Shown here: one piece after another, positions 52,016 through 63,826 of the stretch
How positions within the stretch are numbered: position 1 is the first letter of the stretch
How the letters are laid out: every line of letters begins with the position of its first letter
NCBI RefSeq assembly: GCF_011745365.1
Contig: NW_024468910.1
Coordinates: forward strand, 3,190,068-3,254,067
DNA: 64,000 nt
Source: Cryphonectria parasitica EP155
Lineage: Eukaryota; Ascomycota; Sordariomycetes; Diaporthales; Cryphonectriaceae
Direction: 5' to 3'
Translations under genes and position numbers: made by a program
The notes under the pieces: generated by a model
Database searches by the model: none
Seen by the model: the letters and a program-made list of their open reading frames with translations, nothing else
What the model was told of the DNA's origin: nothing

Positions 52016-54366
52016 ATGGCGCCGAGTGTGAGTCTATTAGATGAAGCATCAACGCCTAATATGATTGGTACGGCTCTGAAGCTGATGATTGACGGCGCAT
52101 TGCAGTACAGGACCAACCCGAACACTCGACGTGGTAATCGAGGCGGTTTCCCAGAGCATGACGACTTTGAAGGTACTAAACCAGCGATCAATCCCTGCTA
52201 CCCTGTGTTCTCTACTTCCTTTCCAGCCAAGCTGGCATATCTTGAAGGCCAGAAACAAACAGCCTCACGAGCAACCAAAGGTTGACCATGAGTTTGCAGG
52301 ACTTCCGGTTCGACAATGGCGCAAGACAGAAATCACCGTCGCACCCCCTCAAGAGACCGAGGAATCCAAAAAGAACGACCGCTGGGCGGTGGAGCTCCCG
52401 CACGGCATGCCAAAAGACTCGGAGCAGCTTCCCGCCCACAGCCTGGCCCTTCTCAGAGCTGCACGGTCTGGACGCCTTTACAAACGCCCAACGCCTGATG
52501 ACGAAGATGGCGACGGCGATGGCCTTCCTGGTGAAAAGAGCGACAGGAAAGGGACCGGTAGTCAAGAAGGCTACAGGGCCAAGGTCTGGAAGCAAGTGCC
52601 CCGAAATACCGAGGGTCCGACCATTTCGTATCTGGCCAAGAGGAAGCCAGGCACTATCACTCTGCCTTCCAAAGCCCTGGCGCTGCAGACTACCGGCCCG
52701 ACCATCACAATGGCTATCGTGAAGCGGAATGATGCGGCCGGGAATTCATACACACAGGAGGTGACGATCGCCCCTGGTCAGCAGATCGAGGGTGAGATCA
52801 TCTCGACGAGTGTCATCCCTGCGCCTGAGCAGCCAGGGCCGGCGTCCACAGCAGGTACACCTGCCCGGAGGAAGCCCCCGATCCCTCAGAAAAAGAAGGG
52901 TCGTGGACGTGGTCGGGGCCGGGGTCGTGGCAAGATCCCGCTGCCTAACCCCAGCATACGCCCAGAGCCGCAAGGTAGCACTGGTATGGATGGGGTGGCT
53001 GATTCCAAGAGCGATGCCACTGGCCCTAGTGTGAGTTGCAACCTGTTCATCTGTCCGAATCGGTTCTAGGCAGGAGGTGACTGACCAGAAGTTGCAGGGT
53101 GTCAAGATTGAGGGGTCCGAACACGACAAGAGTGGCCAGGACGTTGAGATGATGGACTCATCTGCAGTCGACGAAGACGGCGACGAAGGGGAGGGAGATG
53201 GTGATGACGATGAAGAGGGTGAAGGAGATGACAGTGTGACACCTGCTGAGAACGATGACCACGAGATGGAGGATGCCCCCTCTCTACCATTGTCAACTGC
53301 TCCCACAGATACCGCTCTCACATCAACAGCGCCAGCCCCGGATGCCTCAGATCCAGTCCTGAACTTGACAGTTCCTCCATCGAAACCTTTGGGCGCCGAT
53401 GGTCCCGTGATTCAAGGCAGTCCCCTCAAGAATGTGATAGTGCCGTCTCCCGCGGAGCCGTCGACTCACATCTCACCCGTTGCAGCTCCATCCCCTCCAA
53501 GTGCTCCTGGCCTATCAGAAGTCCCTGGAGAGCCAACACTAGGCCTTCAACCATCACCTGTCGAGGGCAAAGACTTACAGACTGCAGTTCCAGAGTCGAT
53601 CGCTGAGGCCATTGTGGAGGACCCTCCGCAGCCTGCAGAAGCGGCGGCTCCGACCTCGCCCCAGCCAGCTCCCGAGGAGACGCCTGGCGTTGGTATTGTC
53701 GCCATCACCGCTGCCCAGGAACCCGAAGTACCAGCTGCACCGATACCAGATCAGCCAGCCGTGGCGCTAGAGGCCGTCGAGCAACCTCCACCGCCTGTCG
53801 AGGAAGCTCAGCAGGCCGCACCCTCTACAGCTGATGTTCCACTGCCCACGAGTGAGGAGCCAATGCCAGGGCAGGTACCGGAAGTTGAGCCTGTGCAGGA
53901 ACCCCCAACATCTGCCATGGGACCGTTCAAGGAAGAGTCTACAGAACCGGCCACAAAGTTGTCTACGGAACCGCCTACGGAACCGCCTACGGAGCAGCCT
54001 AAGGAACAAGCCACGGAAGCACCTACTGAGATACCTATGGAAGTACCCACAGAAAAGCCTACGGAACCACCTACGGAACCACCTACAGAACCGCCTACAG
54101 TACCGCCCACAGAGCAGCCTACAGACCCCATGTCGGCCGAACCTCCAGCGGCAGTAGAGGCTCCAGCTGTTGACATGAAAGCCCCCGTTGAGGATAGCAT
54201 CGAAAACGGACCGGATCTCCTTGGCCCTCTTGATGCCGCATTAACCCGGCAAGCCGAGGAGGACACGCCACCAACTTCGGCGCCTGCCACAGCACCAGTT
54301 GAGGAAGTAGTGCCGCCGAAGCAGGAAGAGACGGTGCCTGCGGGTGGTTTGGGCGTGGATGAGTAG
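52016..54366 (+). CDS. Low-complexity fungal protein with RG and PTE repeats, function unknown
   Basis: Model: exons 52016..52025, 52111..52172, 52227..53030 and 53098..54366; 714 aa to the first stop. Exon 1 is tentative: the downstream frame TRTLDVVIEAVSQSMTTLK is clearly coding but has no ATG of its own, and the only splice that joins it in frame to the ATG at 52016 uses donor GTGTGA and acceptor TACAG. Conserved-looking parts are PSWHILKARNKQPHEQPK, FAGLPVRQWRKTEITVAPP and AHSLALLRAARSGRLYKRP, and GQQIEGEIIS. Then follow an RG-repeat tract (KKKGRGRGRGRGRG), a long acidic stretch and a Pro/Glu/Thr region with tetrapeptide repeats. The ordered N-terminal part with an RG tract suggests a nuclear or RNA-linked role, which is an inference. 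The reading frame stays open after the stop; see the entry at 54367. Confidence 0.65.
53941..54129 (+). repeat. Tandem TEPP-type tetrapeptide repeats (12-bp period)
   Basis: About 15 imperfect copies of a 12-bp unit encode T-E-P-P and variants (TEQP, TEAP, TEKP, TVPP). The DNA varies mainly at third positions, so the array is not a very recent expansion. Confidence 0.85.
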
Positions 54367-54795
54367 AACTGGCCGCTGCCTCCACAGCCTCTGGCAGGTT
54401 CATCACAGCCTTTTCCAGCATCGATGCCACAGAGCCTATTGTTCGGCCAGTCACCTCACCAACCTACAGGGCCTGGTTTTGAATTCCCCCAGCACGCGGG
54501 ACACCAGGGCTCGTCCTACCTCGACCCACTGCCTCCACTCCCTCAAGTTGACTATCTATCCTTTTACTTTCCGGGGCTTCAGAATTCGTTTCTCCTCGGC
54601 CCGCCCCTCCAACCCTCACAAGTCCTCCACGAGACTCAGCCTATAGCGGCCCAAACCGCAACGGTCCCTTCCCAGGACCTCCAGGCTCCGGGTCTTGAAC
54701 CTGCACCTCCTGATTCACAAGGTGAGGCGGAAGAGCCGGATATATGGGAATTTGTCCTGCTAGATGACGTGGAGGACATTCCGCCAGGCCCGTAA
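54367..54795 (+). other. In-frame extension ORF after the TAG of the PTE-repeat gene
   Basis: After the TAG at 54364-54366 the same frame stays open for 142 codons to a stop at 54793-54795. The translation has the same Pro/Gln-rich style as the gene before it and a distinctive end, EEPDIWEFVLLDDVEDIPPG. It most likely belongs to the same protein. The TAG could be removed by a short intron (a possible GTAGTG donor near 54307 and acceptor CCACAG at 54398 give a multiple of three), read through, or be a true or erroneous nonsense change. Confidence 0.5.
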
Positions 54796-56357
54796 CGGTG
54801 CATGGGAGTTGTCATGAGCTGGAAGCATGTATGCTCTGCTAATGATCATTGTTCCTTATCGAAATGGGAAAGGAGATAGCGTTCTGAGTACGCTGTGACT
54901 ACTAAACGATTACTCCCAAGCGCAAAAAGCGTGTTACTCTAGACTTTTAGGGATAGATGAGGTCTATGTGGTTTTCTGAGTGAATGCATGGATATATCAT
55001 TAAATGGACAAGAGTATTGTAAGAGATGCAGCGTGAGCCAAAATCCTCTTATGAAATGCAAGACACTTGTTGGTTTTCGCTTTTGATGTCACACTCGATG
55101 AGGTGTGCTGGTCTGTTCGAGGATTAAGCACAATCATGGGGATCATAAGTCTTTTCTTTGCTGATGAATAGCTGCGTTCTTGATTATGTGTGTAACTCAA
55201 GTTGTCACCCTGATGAGAAGAGTATCAACTACATGCTTACTTAATGATTGAGTACTCATGTACTCAGTATGCGCCCTTTTCAGTGTCCCTCGTCTATCTG
55301 CCATGCGAGGCTGACAAACACAAACCAAAAGGCACAACTCCCTCCTTCCCCCATTCTACTTCTCCCAATAAGGCATGTCCAACCCCACAGTCCTGCACTG
55401 GGAGGGTGTTAAAAGAAAGAGAAAAAAAGGAGAGAAAAAAAAAAAAGAAACAACAGCCGCAGCCGCGCGCCTCTTGCCCCTCCGTCCCTCGAAAAAGACA
55501 ACCCAAAACACCCCCCTCTCCCCTTCCCCCCAATCTTTTTCCCTTTGGAGGTGGGGACCCACTCCATCACCCACAGTGCCGTCCCGCCGCAAACATTAGC
55601 ACTGTATTGCGCCATCGAGCCCAAATATGCATGATTGCCGATAACCGTGCAGCCGACAGATGCGGCTCTGTCGTCGCATGGAGACCGGGGCCGACACCCG
55701 CCAGACCCACCGCCGACGTCCTCTCTTTCCCGTTGCCGCCACGGGAAAGCCTTCACGCCCTTCCCTCTGCTTTTGCCTGCGCTTCCCCCTTCCCGAACCG
55801 ATCCGCGCCCTCAAATGTTTTCTTACGGTTATGAAAAGAGAGTCAGCACACACAGTAGGAGAAAGTTGTGTGTGGGAGAGAAACCCGAACCCTGGGGCTT
55901 GGTGGGACTGACGAGACGGGTTAGACAGACCTCATCGTCTTGGGAGGAGGATGAATGGTGAGTAGTAGCAACCTGAAGCTGGGTGTTTGATGGCGGTTCA
56001 CTGCCAGCACTAAATGGATATTGGGACATTGGCAAGTAGTTACGATTTCATCGCTTCTTTGTTTCTTATAAGAAATTTTAAAATGTTATAATTGACTGCT
56101 CTATCTATTTTTGATAGCCGTTTTTATGTATGCCCGAGTGCTTTTTACCATGCAACAAAGTCTGGTTGGATGGCAAAGGGGAATAATCAACACTACACAG
56201 AATATGCTTCCGCCAACGCCAAGCAATGGAATCCCATTCAGTTTTTCAACGCCCAAGAAGGAAAAAAACACCTCCACCTTAGTCCCTTTTTCTTCAACAA
56301 GCCGATAAGAGCAACGCTTATAATTTCATCAGATCATCCTTTTCGCACCTCGTCACC
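54796..56357. other. Spacer between convergent genes, no gene seen
   Basis: This is 3' flank of the PTE-repeat gene and of PAPS reductase. It has an A-rich run near 55420-55450 and pyrimidine-rich DNA near 55500-55560. Open frames here are low-complexity and unsupported. Confidence 0.6.
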
Positions 56358-57362
56358 CTATGACGAGACCTGGATGGCGGATGCATCGTGATTGCTACCG
56401 CTGGTGCTGATGCGCTCCTGGTTCTGCTGAAACGCCTGGGCCATCTCCTCCTCGCGGCGCTTCTGCTCCATCTCCTCGAGGTACTGGGCATATCTGCTCT
56501 TCTGGTTGTGGATGCCGCACTCGGTCTTGTCCTGGCCCTTCCACCGGCCTGCGCGCTCGTCCTCGCCCGCGGCCACGGGGCTTGTCGAGTGCCAGTCGCC
56601 GACGCTCTTGTAGCCCCTGTCGAGGAGGGCGTTGTAAGGAACGTCGTTGTCCTTGATGTACCGGTGGACCTGATCAAAGTTCCAGGTGACGAGCGGGTTG
56701 ATCTTGACCACGCCGCGCTCCTCGTCCACCTCGATGACAGGGATCTTGTCGCGCTGGCCCCCTTGCGACCGCCGCCGGCCCGTCAACACCGCCGCCACAT
56801 TGAGCTCCGTGTACGCGCGCTGCTGCGGCTCCACCTTGGCGTACCAGTCGTACATCTCGGCGCTGGTCTCCCACGAGCGCTCGCCAAAGATGGCCTCGAA
56901 CTCCTCGGCTGTATTGCAGCCGTCGGGCTTGAAGACGTGTACTTTCGTGTTGGGGTAGCGCTGCCGCACGCGATCGACAAGGTCGAGCGTCTCCTGGAAG
57001 TGGTACAGCGTGTCTAGGAAGATGATGTCGACGGGGCGGGCATCCTCAGCCTCCAGCTTGGACAGCATGTCCAGCGTTACAAGGCCTGTGAGGCCAAAGG
57101 CGGTCGACTGGTACAAGTTGGGGAAGAGAATCTTGCAGAAACGCAGGATGTCCTGAGGGTGCATGGTCTCCAGGCGCGCGTTGAGCCACTTGAGGTGGTA
57201 GGGGGTGAAGGTCACCGCCGGAAGGGTCATGGTGGATGATGTGGCCGAGGCGTAGCCCGACTCAAGGTCGTCGGCCGACGAGGTGTCCGATTTTGTGTCG
57301 AGGGCCTTTAGGCGAGGCGATGCCTCTGCCGAGGATGTGTGTGAGTGGGTGTAAATGCCCAT
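56358..57362 (-). CDS. MET16: Phosphoadenosine phosphosulfate (PAPS) reductase
   Basis: Single exon, 334 aa. The enzyme reduces PAPS to sulfite and adenosine 3',5'-bisphosphate with thioredoxin, in assimilatory sulfate reduction for cysteine and methionine. Seen: an N-terminal Ser/Thr-rich extension of about 45 residues, HLKWLNARLETMHPQDILRF, the nucleotide-binding loop QSTAFGLTGLVTLDML, DIIFLDTLYHFQETL, AAVLTGRRRSQGGQR, LVTWNFDQVHRYIKDNDVPY and the catalytic KTECGIH with Cys282. The absence of extra CC pairs typical of APS reductases supports PAPS as substrate. A C-terminal tail rich in Glu and Gln follows the catalytic motif. A shorter form from the internal ATG before TLPAVTF (residue 45) is possible. 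Convergent with the PTE-repeat gene and divergent from fumarase across a 3.8-kb spacer. Confidence 0.93.
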   Translation of the reverse strand: MGIYTHSHTSSAEASPRLKALDTKSDTSSADDLESGYASATSSTMTLPAVTFTPYHLKWLNARLETMHPQDILRFCKILFPNLYQSTAFGLTGLVTLDMLSKLEAEDARPVDIIFLDTLYHFQETLDLVDRVRQRYPNTKVHVFKPDGCNTAEEFEAIFGERSWETSAEMYDWYAKVEPQQRAYTELNVAAVLTGRRRSQGGQRDKIPVIEVDEERGVVKINPLVTWNFDQVHRYIKDNDVPYNALLDRGYKSVGDWHSTSPVAAGEDERAGRWKGQDKTECGIHNQKSRYAQYLEEMEQKRREEEMAQAFQQNQERISTSGSNHDASAIQVSS

Positions 57363-60300
57363 GTTGTGTGAGAGGAGGTATGTGAGGTGATGATGACGTG
57401 TGTTTTGGTATTGCTATACCACTGGGAAGCTTGCTTCCAAACAGTGCTGGGCTGCGCGTGTTGAGAGATGTTTTGAGGATATATAAGTGTGTGTAAATAT
57501 ATTGACGAAGTACTCGAGGGCTGAAGTCTCGAGCCCTTTTTTGCGATGGACAAGAAGCAGGTCGTTGCTCAGACGAGAGCAGATTTATAGGAAGAAGTGG
57601 GAGGAAGGAAGAATGCAAGATGTTTGTATGGATGCAGTATTTGTCAGGCAGAAAGGGAGGTGAGTGTGTGTGGTTGGTTATAATATCAAGGAAGGAACAG
57701 AAGAAGAGTAGGAGAAGCAGCAGCAGCAGGGTCTTTGAAAGATATTCTCGGCCGCCTTGGGTCCGTCATTTTTACAAACCAACCAGCTCAGGCCTGGGAG
57801 GGAATTGCGGCATCGCACATCATACGAAACGGAACGACGGGATACCTTGGCTCCTAATACCTTGCCTGGGGCCCTTGAAGGGCGACCATCTGTCAGTCCT
57901 AGTCCTCCGTGTCATTGTCCCCTCCTCTTGGCCCCCTCTCTACCACCCACTCGTCCTTCATCAAGCACGCCCAGGGCATGGCTCACAGCCCAATGGCCCA
58001 TTATTAATCGCATCCTGACTACTGTTGACACCGTTTCCCCCCCCTCCCTCCCCTCCCGAGGTCATCTCGCTCTCCCACTTTCTCTGGTTTTCTCGACACG
58101 AGACTGGAGCAAAGACGGCTCCCCTACTGGTACAAGGAGTCTACCTCGAGGGGACTACCTCATGTGGAGGGGGGCCCCAGGACAAACTGGGGATTGCGCC
58201 ATTCGACGCTTTGGGGCAGGGCAAAGAAGGCCATCTGGTATGTCAAATGGATGATCCGCCCATGTATGTGCCTGATATAAGCCATCGATGGTGCAATCCG
58301 CGCTATTCCTTTCGTGATCAGGGCCGGGCTCTCATTGGTCCCCAGGACGAAAAATTGTGACGGTACCTGACAGTGACATGCTGGTGTCCTCCAGAGGAAC
58401 GAGCGTGGTGGCTGGTTCTTTTGTTTCCTGGACATTAGACCCGCCGGCTGTCATTGCTCGGACAGGAAGTCCATCAGTCAATGAGACCCGTCCTCTGCCC
58501 TCCCAACTGCCGGATGTTTCCTATCCTGTTGGTGGTTTGAGTGAGGTTGAGGTACATGTCCCCCAAAGTTACTCCCCTAGGATTAGTCGTCGACCAAGGT
58601 TGCGGGAAGGCTGAAAGGGATGGCGGGCTCGGCTGCGTCTAACAGAAAACAGACGACAGGGGTGTTATTGCCCCACAAACTAAATCTTCTTTTCTCTCTT
58701 GAGGCCTGACATAGCACGAACCCATACATAAGCGGTTGTACCTAAGTATCACTGTGTAAAGTCCACAAAAACTTTCTCTTGGACGCTCCCGGCAGAGACA
58801 CCTCCCCCCTTGTCCCTGCCAAAACGCCCAAGCGCCCTTTCCAACATCGCACTGTCCTTGGCTATGTAAGAGCCTAGAAATGTGTGTCTCTATTAGATAA
58901 TCACGCTTGCAAATCGAACCTCCTGGATCCAGAATCTTCCGTGTAACCAGCCGCGCCCTGTACGAGAAGTGATTGACTACCGTTTTGCAACGACATGGGG
59001 CAGGGCATGCCCACGCTACACACGCATCTTGCCTCTTCAACGTCATCCCAGATTTTCTCATCTCTCGACGTCATGAAGAAATTTGTCAAAGCTACAGATC
59101 ATAGTACTTTCGTAGCATCCAGAAAGGGCAAAGACAGACGAGCTGCAACCCCAGACTTTTCCCCCTTCCATTTCCGTTTTTCTCAATGTTTTCCCTAGAC
59201 ATTGATTGCCCAACATGTTGTGTGAATGCGGGCGTGTGTGGCGGCATCCCCGTTTTCCGGCCGGATTAATCTCGCACAGGATTGTGTTGTGATTCTGATC
59301 AAGATGACAACACCGGCCCAGCCGGTGAGTCGTGCTCCCTTTTTATCTGCCTATCTCTCTCTCCCTTTTGATGACACGCAGATACATGTCGCACGGCAAG
59401 GAGGAGGTCAGCAAGCAGCATCGGTTGGCTGTCATGCCCTGAACTGTGTGAGAGCCAAGGTCAGACAAGAAGATTTGTCCGCAGGGGTGGTTGCGAACGA
59501 CAGCCTTCTTATGGCGAGCTTTCTTTTCAGATCATCGGGCGGTGACTGTATCAATTTTACTTTCGTAGCAAAGCCTCCTCCCATGTTCCCTGACTCACGA
59601 CTTAGCGATCCCCAGTCGAAATGAGAGTGCGCCCCCCGGTCTTGGCTTGTTCCCCATAGTCCCGAGTATCTGGGCTTTGTGAGTAGCTTGCTAGTAGTCT
59701 CAAGGCGCCCTCCCCCGGCGCGCCCAACTTTTTTCGTGATGCTCCTTCATCTCAAGAGATAATATTCTTCAGGCTTCTCTGGTACCTGAGTACATATCAA
59801 GGGGAGAGATCTATGCCTGTCCAATGAAGTTTGCGACGTCTTACAACAGCGTATTGCTTTTCTTCTCTTTTGCCACGACGCTTGGTTTGCTAGCCAAGCA
59901 TGCTGCCTGACCACCCGGTCTGGTCGAGTCCAAAGACCAAGAGGGCACGGCACAACTAGCACGATGTGGCCAAGCAACCGTGGTAAAGCAAACTGGCGAC
60001 TAACTTGAGAGGGAGGCAGGGAATGTCATTCTGATATACACAGTATGGAAATCCTGCGCAGAGACAACATTGTCAACTACCCAGAAAGCTTGGGGTCACA
60101 CCGCCACACAAGAGAGTCACTGGCTACGTATCTATGATTATGGATCAGATACAAGAATCTGTAGAATCATTTATCGTCTGTAATTGTAGGTACTTGGAGG
60201 ACTTGTCGGACGTTCCTTCAAGCTACGTAATCATTCGGCAACCCACAGCAAACCACTGGCCTTGCCTCTCTCGTGTGGCCTGGACTACCTAATGACGCTC

Positions 60301-61173
60301 ATAACAGGACAGTCTAGTCAATTCATTTCCCATGGCTCCTATCATCAACTGAGCCTCCACGGAACAGGCAATCATGTCTCAATGGCCGCAGGCGCATGCA
60401 GAATCCTTGCGAGTACTATAGCAGCAGACCGCTGGGCTTGGCAGATCTGCTCATGGCAACATCAATTGAACCGGATCACGGCAAAGCAGATCGTCAATGT
60501 CTGTCACAACTCTTCACCTGCCCTGGTGAGAGTTGCAGGGTGTGACGTGGCATGACAAGACGAAGTTTCTGTATATATAGATCAGGAGGGGATCAAGTAT
60601 CGTCGTGGAAGATATGCTGCCAAGTCAGAGCTCTTCCGTAATCTCAGCCTCGGAGTCAAGAGGGCAAGACTGCCGAGAAAAAGTGGGATGAAAACAAAAA
60701 CCCCGAACCTAATACAGAGATGCCGGCACGGTATGTTCAATTTTCTGGACGGGTTCTACACTGCCAGTCACATACCCATTCACCAGTATTGGGAGCGGAA
60801 GACTATGAGAAGTTGCACAATGGTAGTAAGTAGCTGTGTTGTTTCCGTTTTCCGCCGACATCGGGCAATTTTGGGGAAGCTGGAGAGTTTGGAACAGCGG
60901 GAATTCGGGGTCGCGTCGCGGGTTGGCCCGAGGTGGCCCATGCTTCTGCGGAGGTATTTTCTTAGGTGAGGTACTTGGCAAAATACAGTAGGCCAGCAAC
61001 CCAAAAAAAAAAAAAAAAAAAAGCAGAGGCCAAAAAAAAGAGAGGTGTCCAGTGACGAATCCAGAACAAGCAGAAAGTTCCAATTGGATATCTGTCAGGG
61101 CATTGGACAGAACACCCGCCTCCACCCTCCTCTTTTTCTTCTCTTAATGTATCCTCAAGCCTCGGTTCCCAGA
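57363..61173. other. Long divergent intergenic region, no gene recognised
   Basis: About 3.8 kb with only short unsupported frames. It holds the PAPS reductase and fumarase promoters. Features seen: an AGC run near 57716-57730, pyrimidine-rich tracts near 57915-57960 and 58035-58090, a TATATATA-like site near 60570, and an A-run of about 20 near 61003-61022 just upstream of fumarase. Confidence 0.55.
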
Positions 61174-63014
61174 ATGCTACAGTCGGCACGAACATGCGCC
61201 TCCGGCTCGGCCAGGAGCTGGCTGCTTAGGCCGAGGGGCAGCAGCACGAGGGCTCTAAGCACATGCTTGAACTCCAACAAGCCGGCGGCAGTCAACCCCC
61301 TCCGTACCCCTCATACGTCACTCCTTCACAACACCACGACGACGACAAGATATTTCCACGCCTCGTCCACAAGAATGGCTGGCACAAGAACCGAGAGCGA
61401 TGCCTTTGGCGAGATCCAGGTCCCCGCCGACAAGTACTGGGGCGCCCAGACTGAGCGGTCCCTCGAGAACTTCCGCATCAACCAGCCCCAGGACCGCATG
61501 CCCCCGCCCATCATCAAGGCATTTGGTATTCTCAAGGGCGCGGCTGCTGCTGTGAACGTGCGCTATGGTCTTGGTATGTCCCCTGGGCAGAAGGACAGAT
61601 AGAGGTCCAGACGAACGCGAGAGAAGAAGAAAAGAGACAAAGAGACAAAGAGAGAGAGAGAGATATCCTGCAGGCATGGGAAGACTCACACGTACAAATG
61701 TGCACACAATCTAGATCCCAAGATCTCCGAGGCCATTCAGCAGGCCGCCAAGGAGGTCGCCGACCTGAAGCTGATCGACCATTTCCCCCTCGTCGTCTGG
61801 CAGACCGGCTCCGGTACTCAGTCCAACATGAACGCCAACGAGGTCATCTCCAACCGAGCTATCGAGATCTTGGGTGGCCAGATGGGCTCCAAGAAGCCCG
61901 TCCACCCCAACGACCACGTCAACCGCTCTGCATCCTCCAATGATACCTTCCCCACCGTCATGCACATCGCCGCCGTCCTTGAGATCGAAAACGAGCTCGT
62001 CCCGAGCCTGAAGAGCCTGAGGGATGCGCTGCAGAAGAAGGTGGACGAGTTCGACGCCAAGAACATCATCAAGATCGGACGGACACACCTGCAGGACGCC
62101 ACTCCGCTGACCCTGGCGCAGGAGTTCTCTGGGTACGTGGCCCAACTGGACTTTGGCATCCAGAGGGTTGAGTCCAGCCTGCCAGCCCTGCGACAGCTGG
62201 CGCAGGGAGGCACCGCCGTGGGCACTGGCATCAACACTTTCCAGGGTTTTGCCGAGGCCATCGCCGAGGAGGTCTCCAAGATGACGGGCACCAAGTTCGA
62301 GACGGCACCCAACAAGTTTGAGGCTTTGGCCGCCCACGACGCTGTCGTGCAGTCGCATGGCTGCCTCAACACCCTCGCCGCCTCGCTCACCAAGATCGCC
62401 CAGGACATCCGATACCTCGGCAGCGGGCCCCGTTGCGGCCTGGGCGAGCTGATCCTGCCCGAGAACGAGCCTGGCTCTAGCATCATGCCCGGCAAGGTCA
62501 ACCCGACCCAGTGTGAAGCTCTGACGATGGTGTGCGCCCAGGTCATGGGCAACAACGTCGCCTGCACCATCGGCGGCATGAACGGCCAGTTTGAGCTGAA
62601 TGTGTACAAGCCCCTGGTCATCCGCAACCTGCTCCACAGCATTCGCCTGCTGTCTGACGGCATGCGTTCGTTCGAGAAGAACCTGGTCGCCGGTCTGCAG
62701 GCCAACGAGGAAAAGATCTCCAGCATCATGAAGGAATCGTAAGTTGTTTCTTCCTTCCTTCCTCCGCTTAGCTATATAATGCAGTTGGCAGCCCGAGTGT
62801 TTGTGCTAACGAATGGGGCCCTAGTCTCATGCTTGTGACCTGCCTGAACCCCAAGATCGGCTACGACATGGCCAGCAAGGTTGCCAAGAATGCCCACAAG
62901 AAGGGCCTGACCCTCAAGGCGTCTGCCCTGGAGCTGAACGCCCTGACTGAGGATGAGTTTGACAGCCTCGTCAAGCCTGAGCTCATGGTCGGCCCCTCAG
63001 CTTACAAGGGATGA
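61174..63014 (+). CDS. FUM1: Fumarate hydratase, class II (mitochondrial with possible cytosolic form)
   Basis: Model: exons 61174..61573, 61715..62738 and 62825..63014; 537 aa. Fumarase interconverts fumarate and malate in the TCA cycle. Seen: an Arg/Ser/Thr-rich presequence of about 65 residues without acidic residues ([20 protein letters not shown]), the mature start [78 protein letters not shown] and the family signature [15 protein letters not shown] (from 387) with the catalytic SS loop. The C-terminal exon carries [16 protein letters not shown]. Both introns keep phase (GTATGT and GTAAGT donors). Start 61174 has A at -3; the upstream in-frame ATG at 61147 has T there and would add nine residues. 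An internal ATG at 61375 (residue 68) in strong context could give a form without the presequence. Confidence 0.95.
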
Positions 63015-63826
63015 TGATCATCATCAAGCAGTGTATTGTGGTTCAGCGAAATGTCATAGAATTTGTACGAGAAAAATCTAAATAGGACCTGGAGCAGTGC
63101 CTACCTTTTACACTACATTCTGCTTTCCAAGCATGCCTTGTACAGCACAGTGACATCACAGACTCTTTTTTTCCCCTTTCTTTCTCTATTCTTCATTCAC
63201 TTCCGTCCTATAGAGCATGTCTGGTTGGTTGCTACGAAGGTTATGTATATATAAGAAACCATCCCTATGTAGGATATTTTGTCCAGGGGGCTTTTGATGT
63301 CCCATGCCTACTACTCACAGCTAGCTATACATAGAACCATTGCTCTGTCAATCTGCAACTCTTTCCCTTATGTACGCCACATGTGGCTTGTGGTGAATGA
63401 CGATTTTAGTCAGGAACGGGGCTTTTTGGGCGAATCGGAGTCTACGGCTGGTTCGGCAGGGGAACCCCCCACTTTGGGGCTTCTGCTTTGTCTTGGGAAA
63501 GTTGGAGTCCCAACGCAATTTCTCTCGACAAGCCCCTCAGCGTTCACTGCTACCTCAGCCTTCTTTCTTGTCCTGGGCCCCCCACCTCTCTCTCTCTCTC
63601 CCTCTGTGTCTTCTTCCAACCGAATACCCCGGCACCTAAGGCTCTGTCTCTTGTCTTTATCATTATCTTCGCTTTTCCCTCTTCCTTCCTTTCAACCACA
63701 CTTCTCGAGGCTTTCCCGGCGACAAGTCCTCTTGAATCGTCACCAGATCACGACATTTTTTTTGTTTTGTTTAGTACGACCATAATCAATAGTCAGTACG
63801 AAGGTGTAATCTCGAAGCCCAACATC
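63015..63826. other. Intergenic region with pyrimidine-rich leader
   Basis: This is the fumarase 3' flank and then the promoter of the next gene. A strong C/T-rich block lies at about 63575-63720. No gene is seen. Confidence 0.65.

Noticed and set aside
57363..61173. Candidate genes in the 3.8-kb spacer before fumarase
   Set aside because: Several frames of 60-165 codons were inspected on both strands; none shows a domain, signal peptide or joinable exons.
61711..62729. Two roughly 300-codon open frames antisense to fumarase
   Set aside because: Both overlap the fumarase coding exon and read as low-information mirror sequence.
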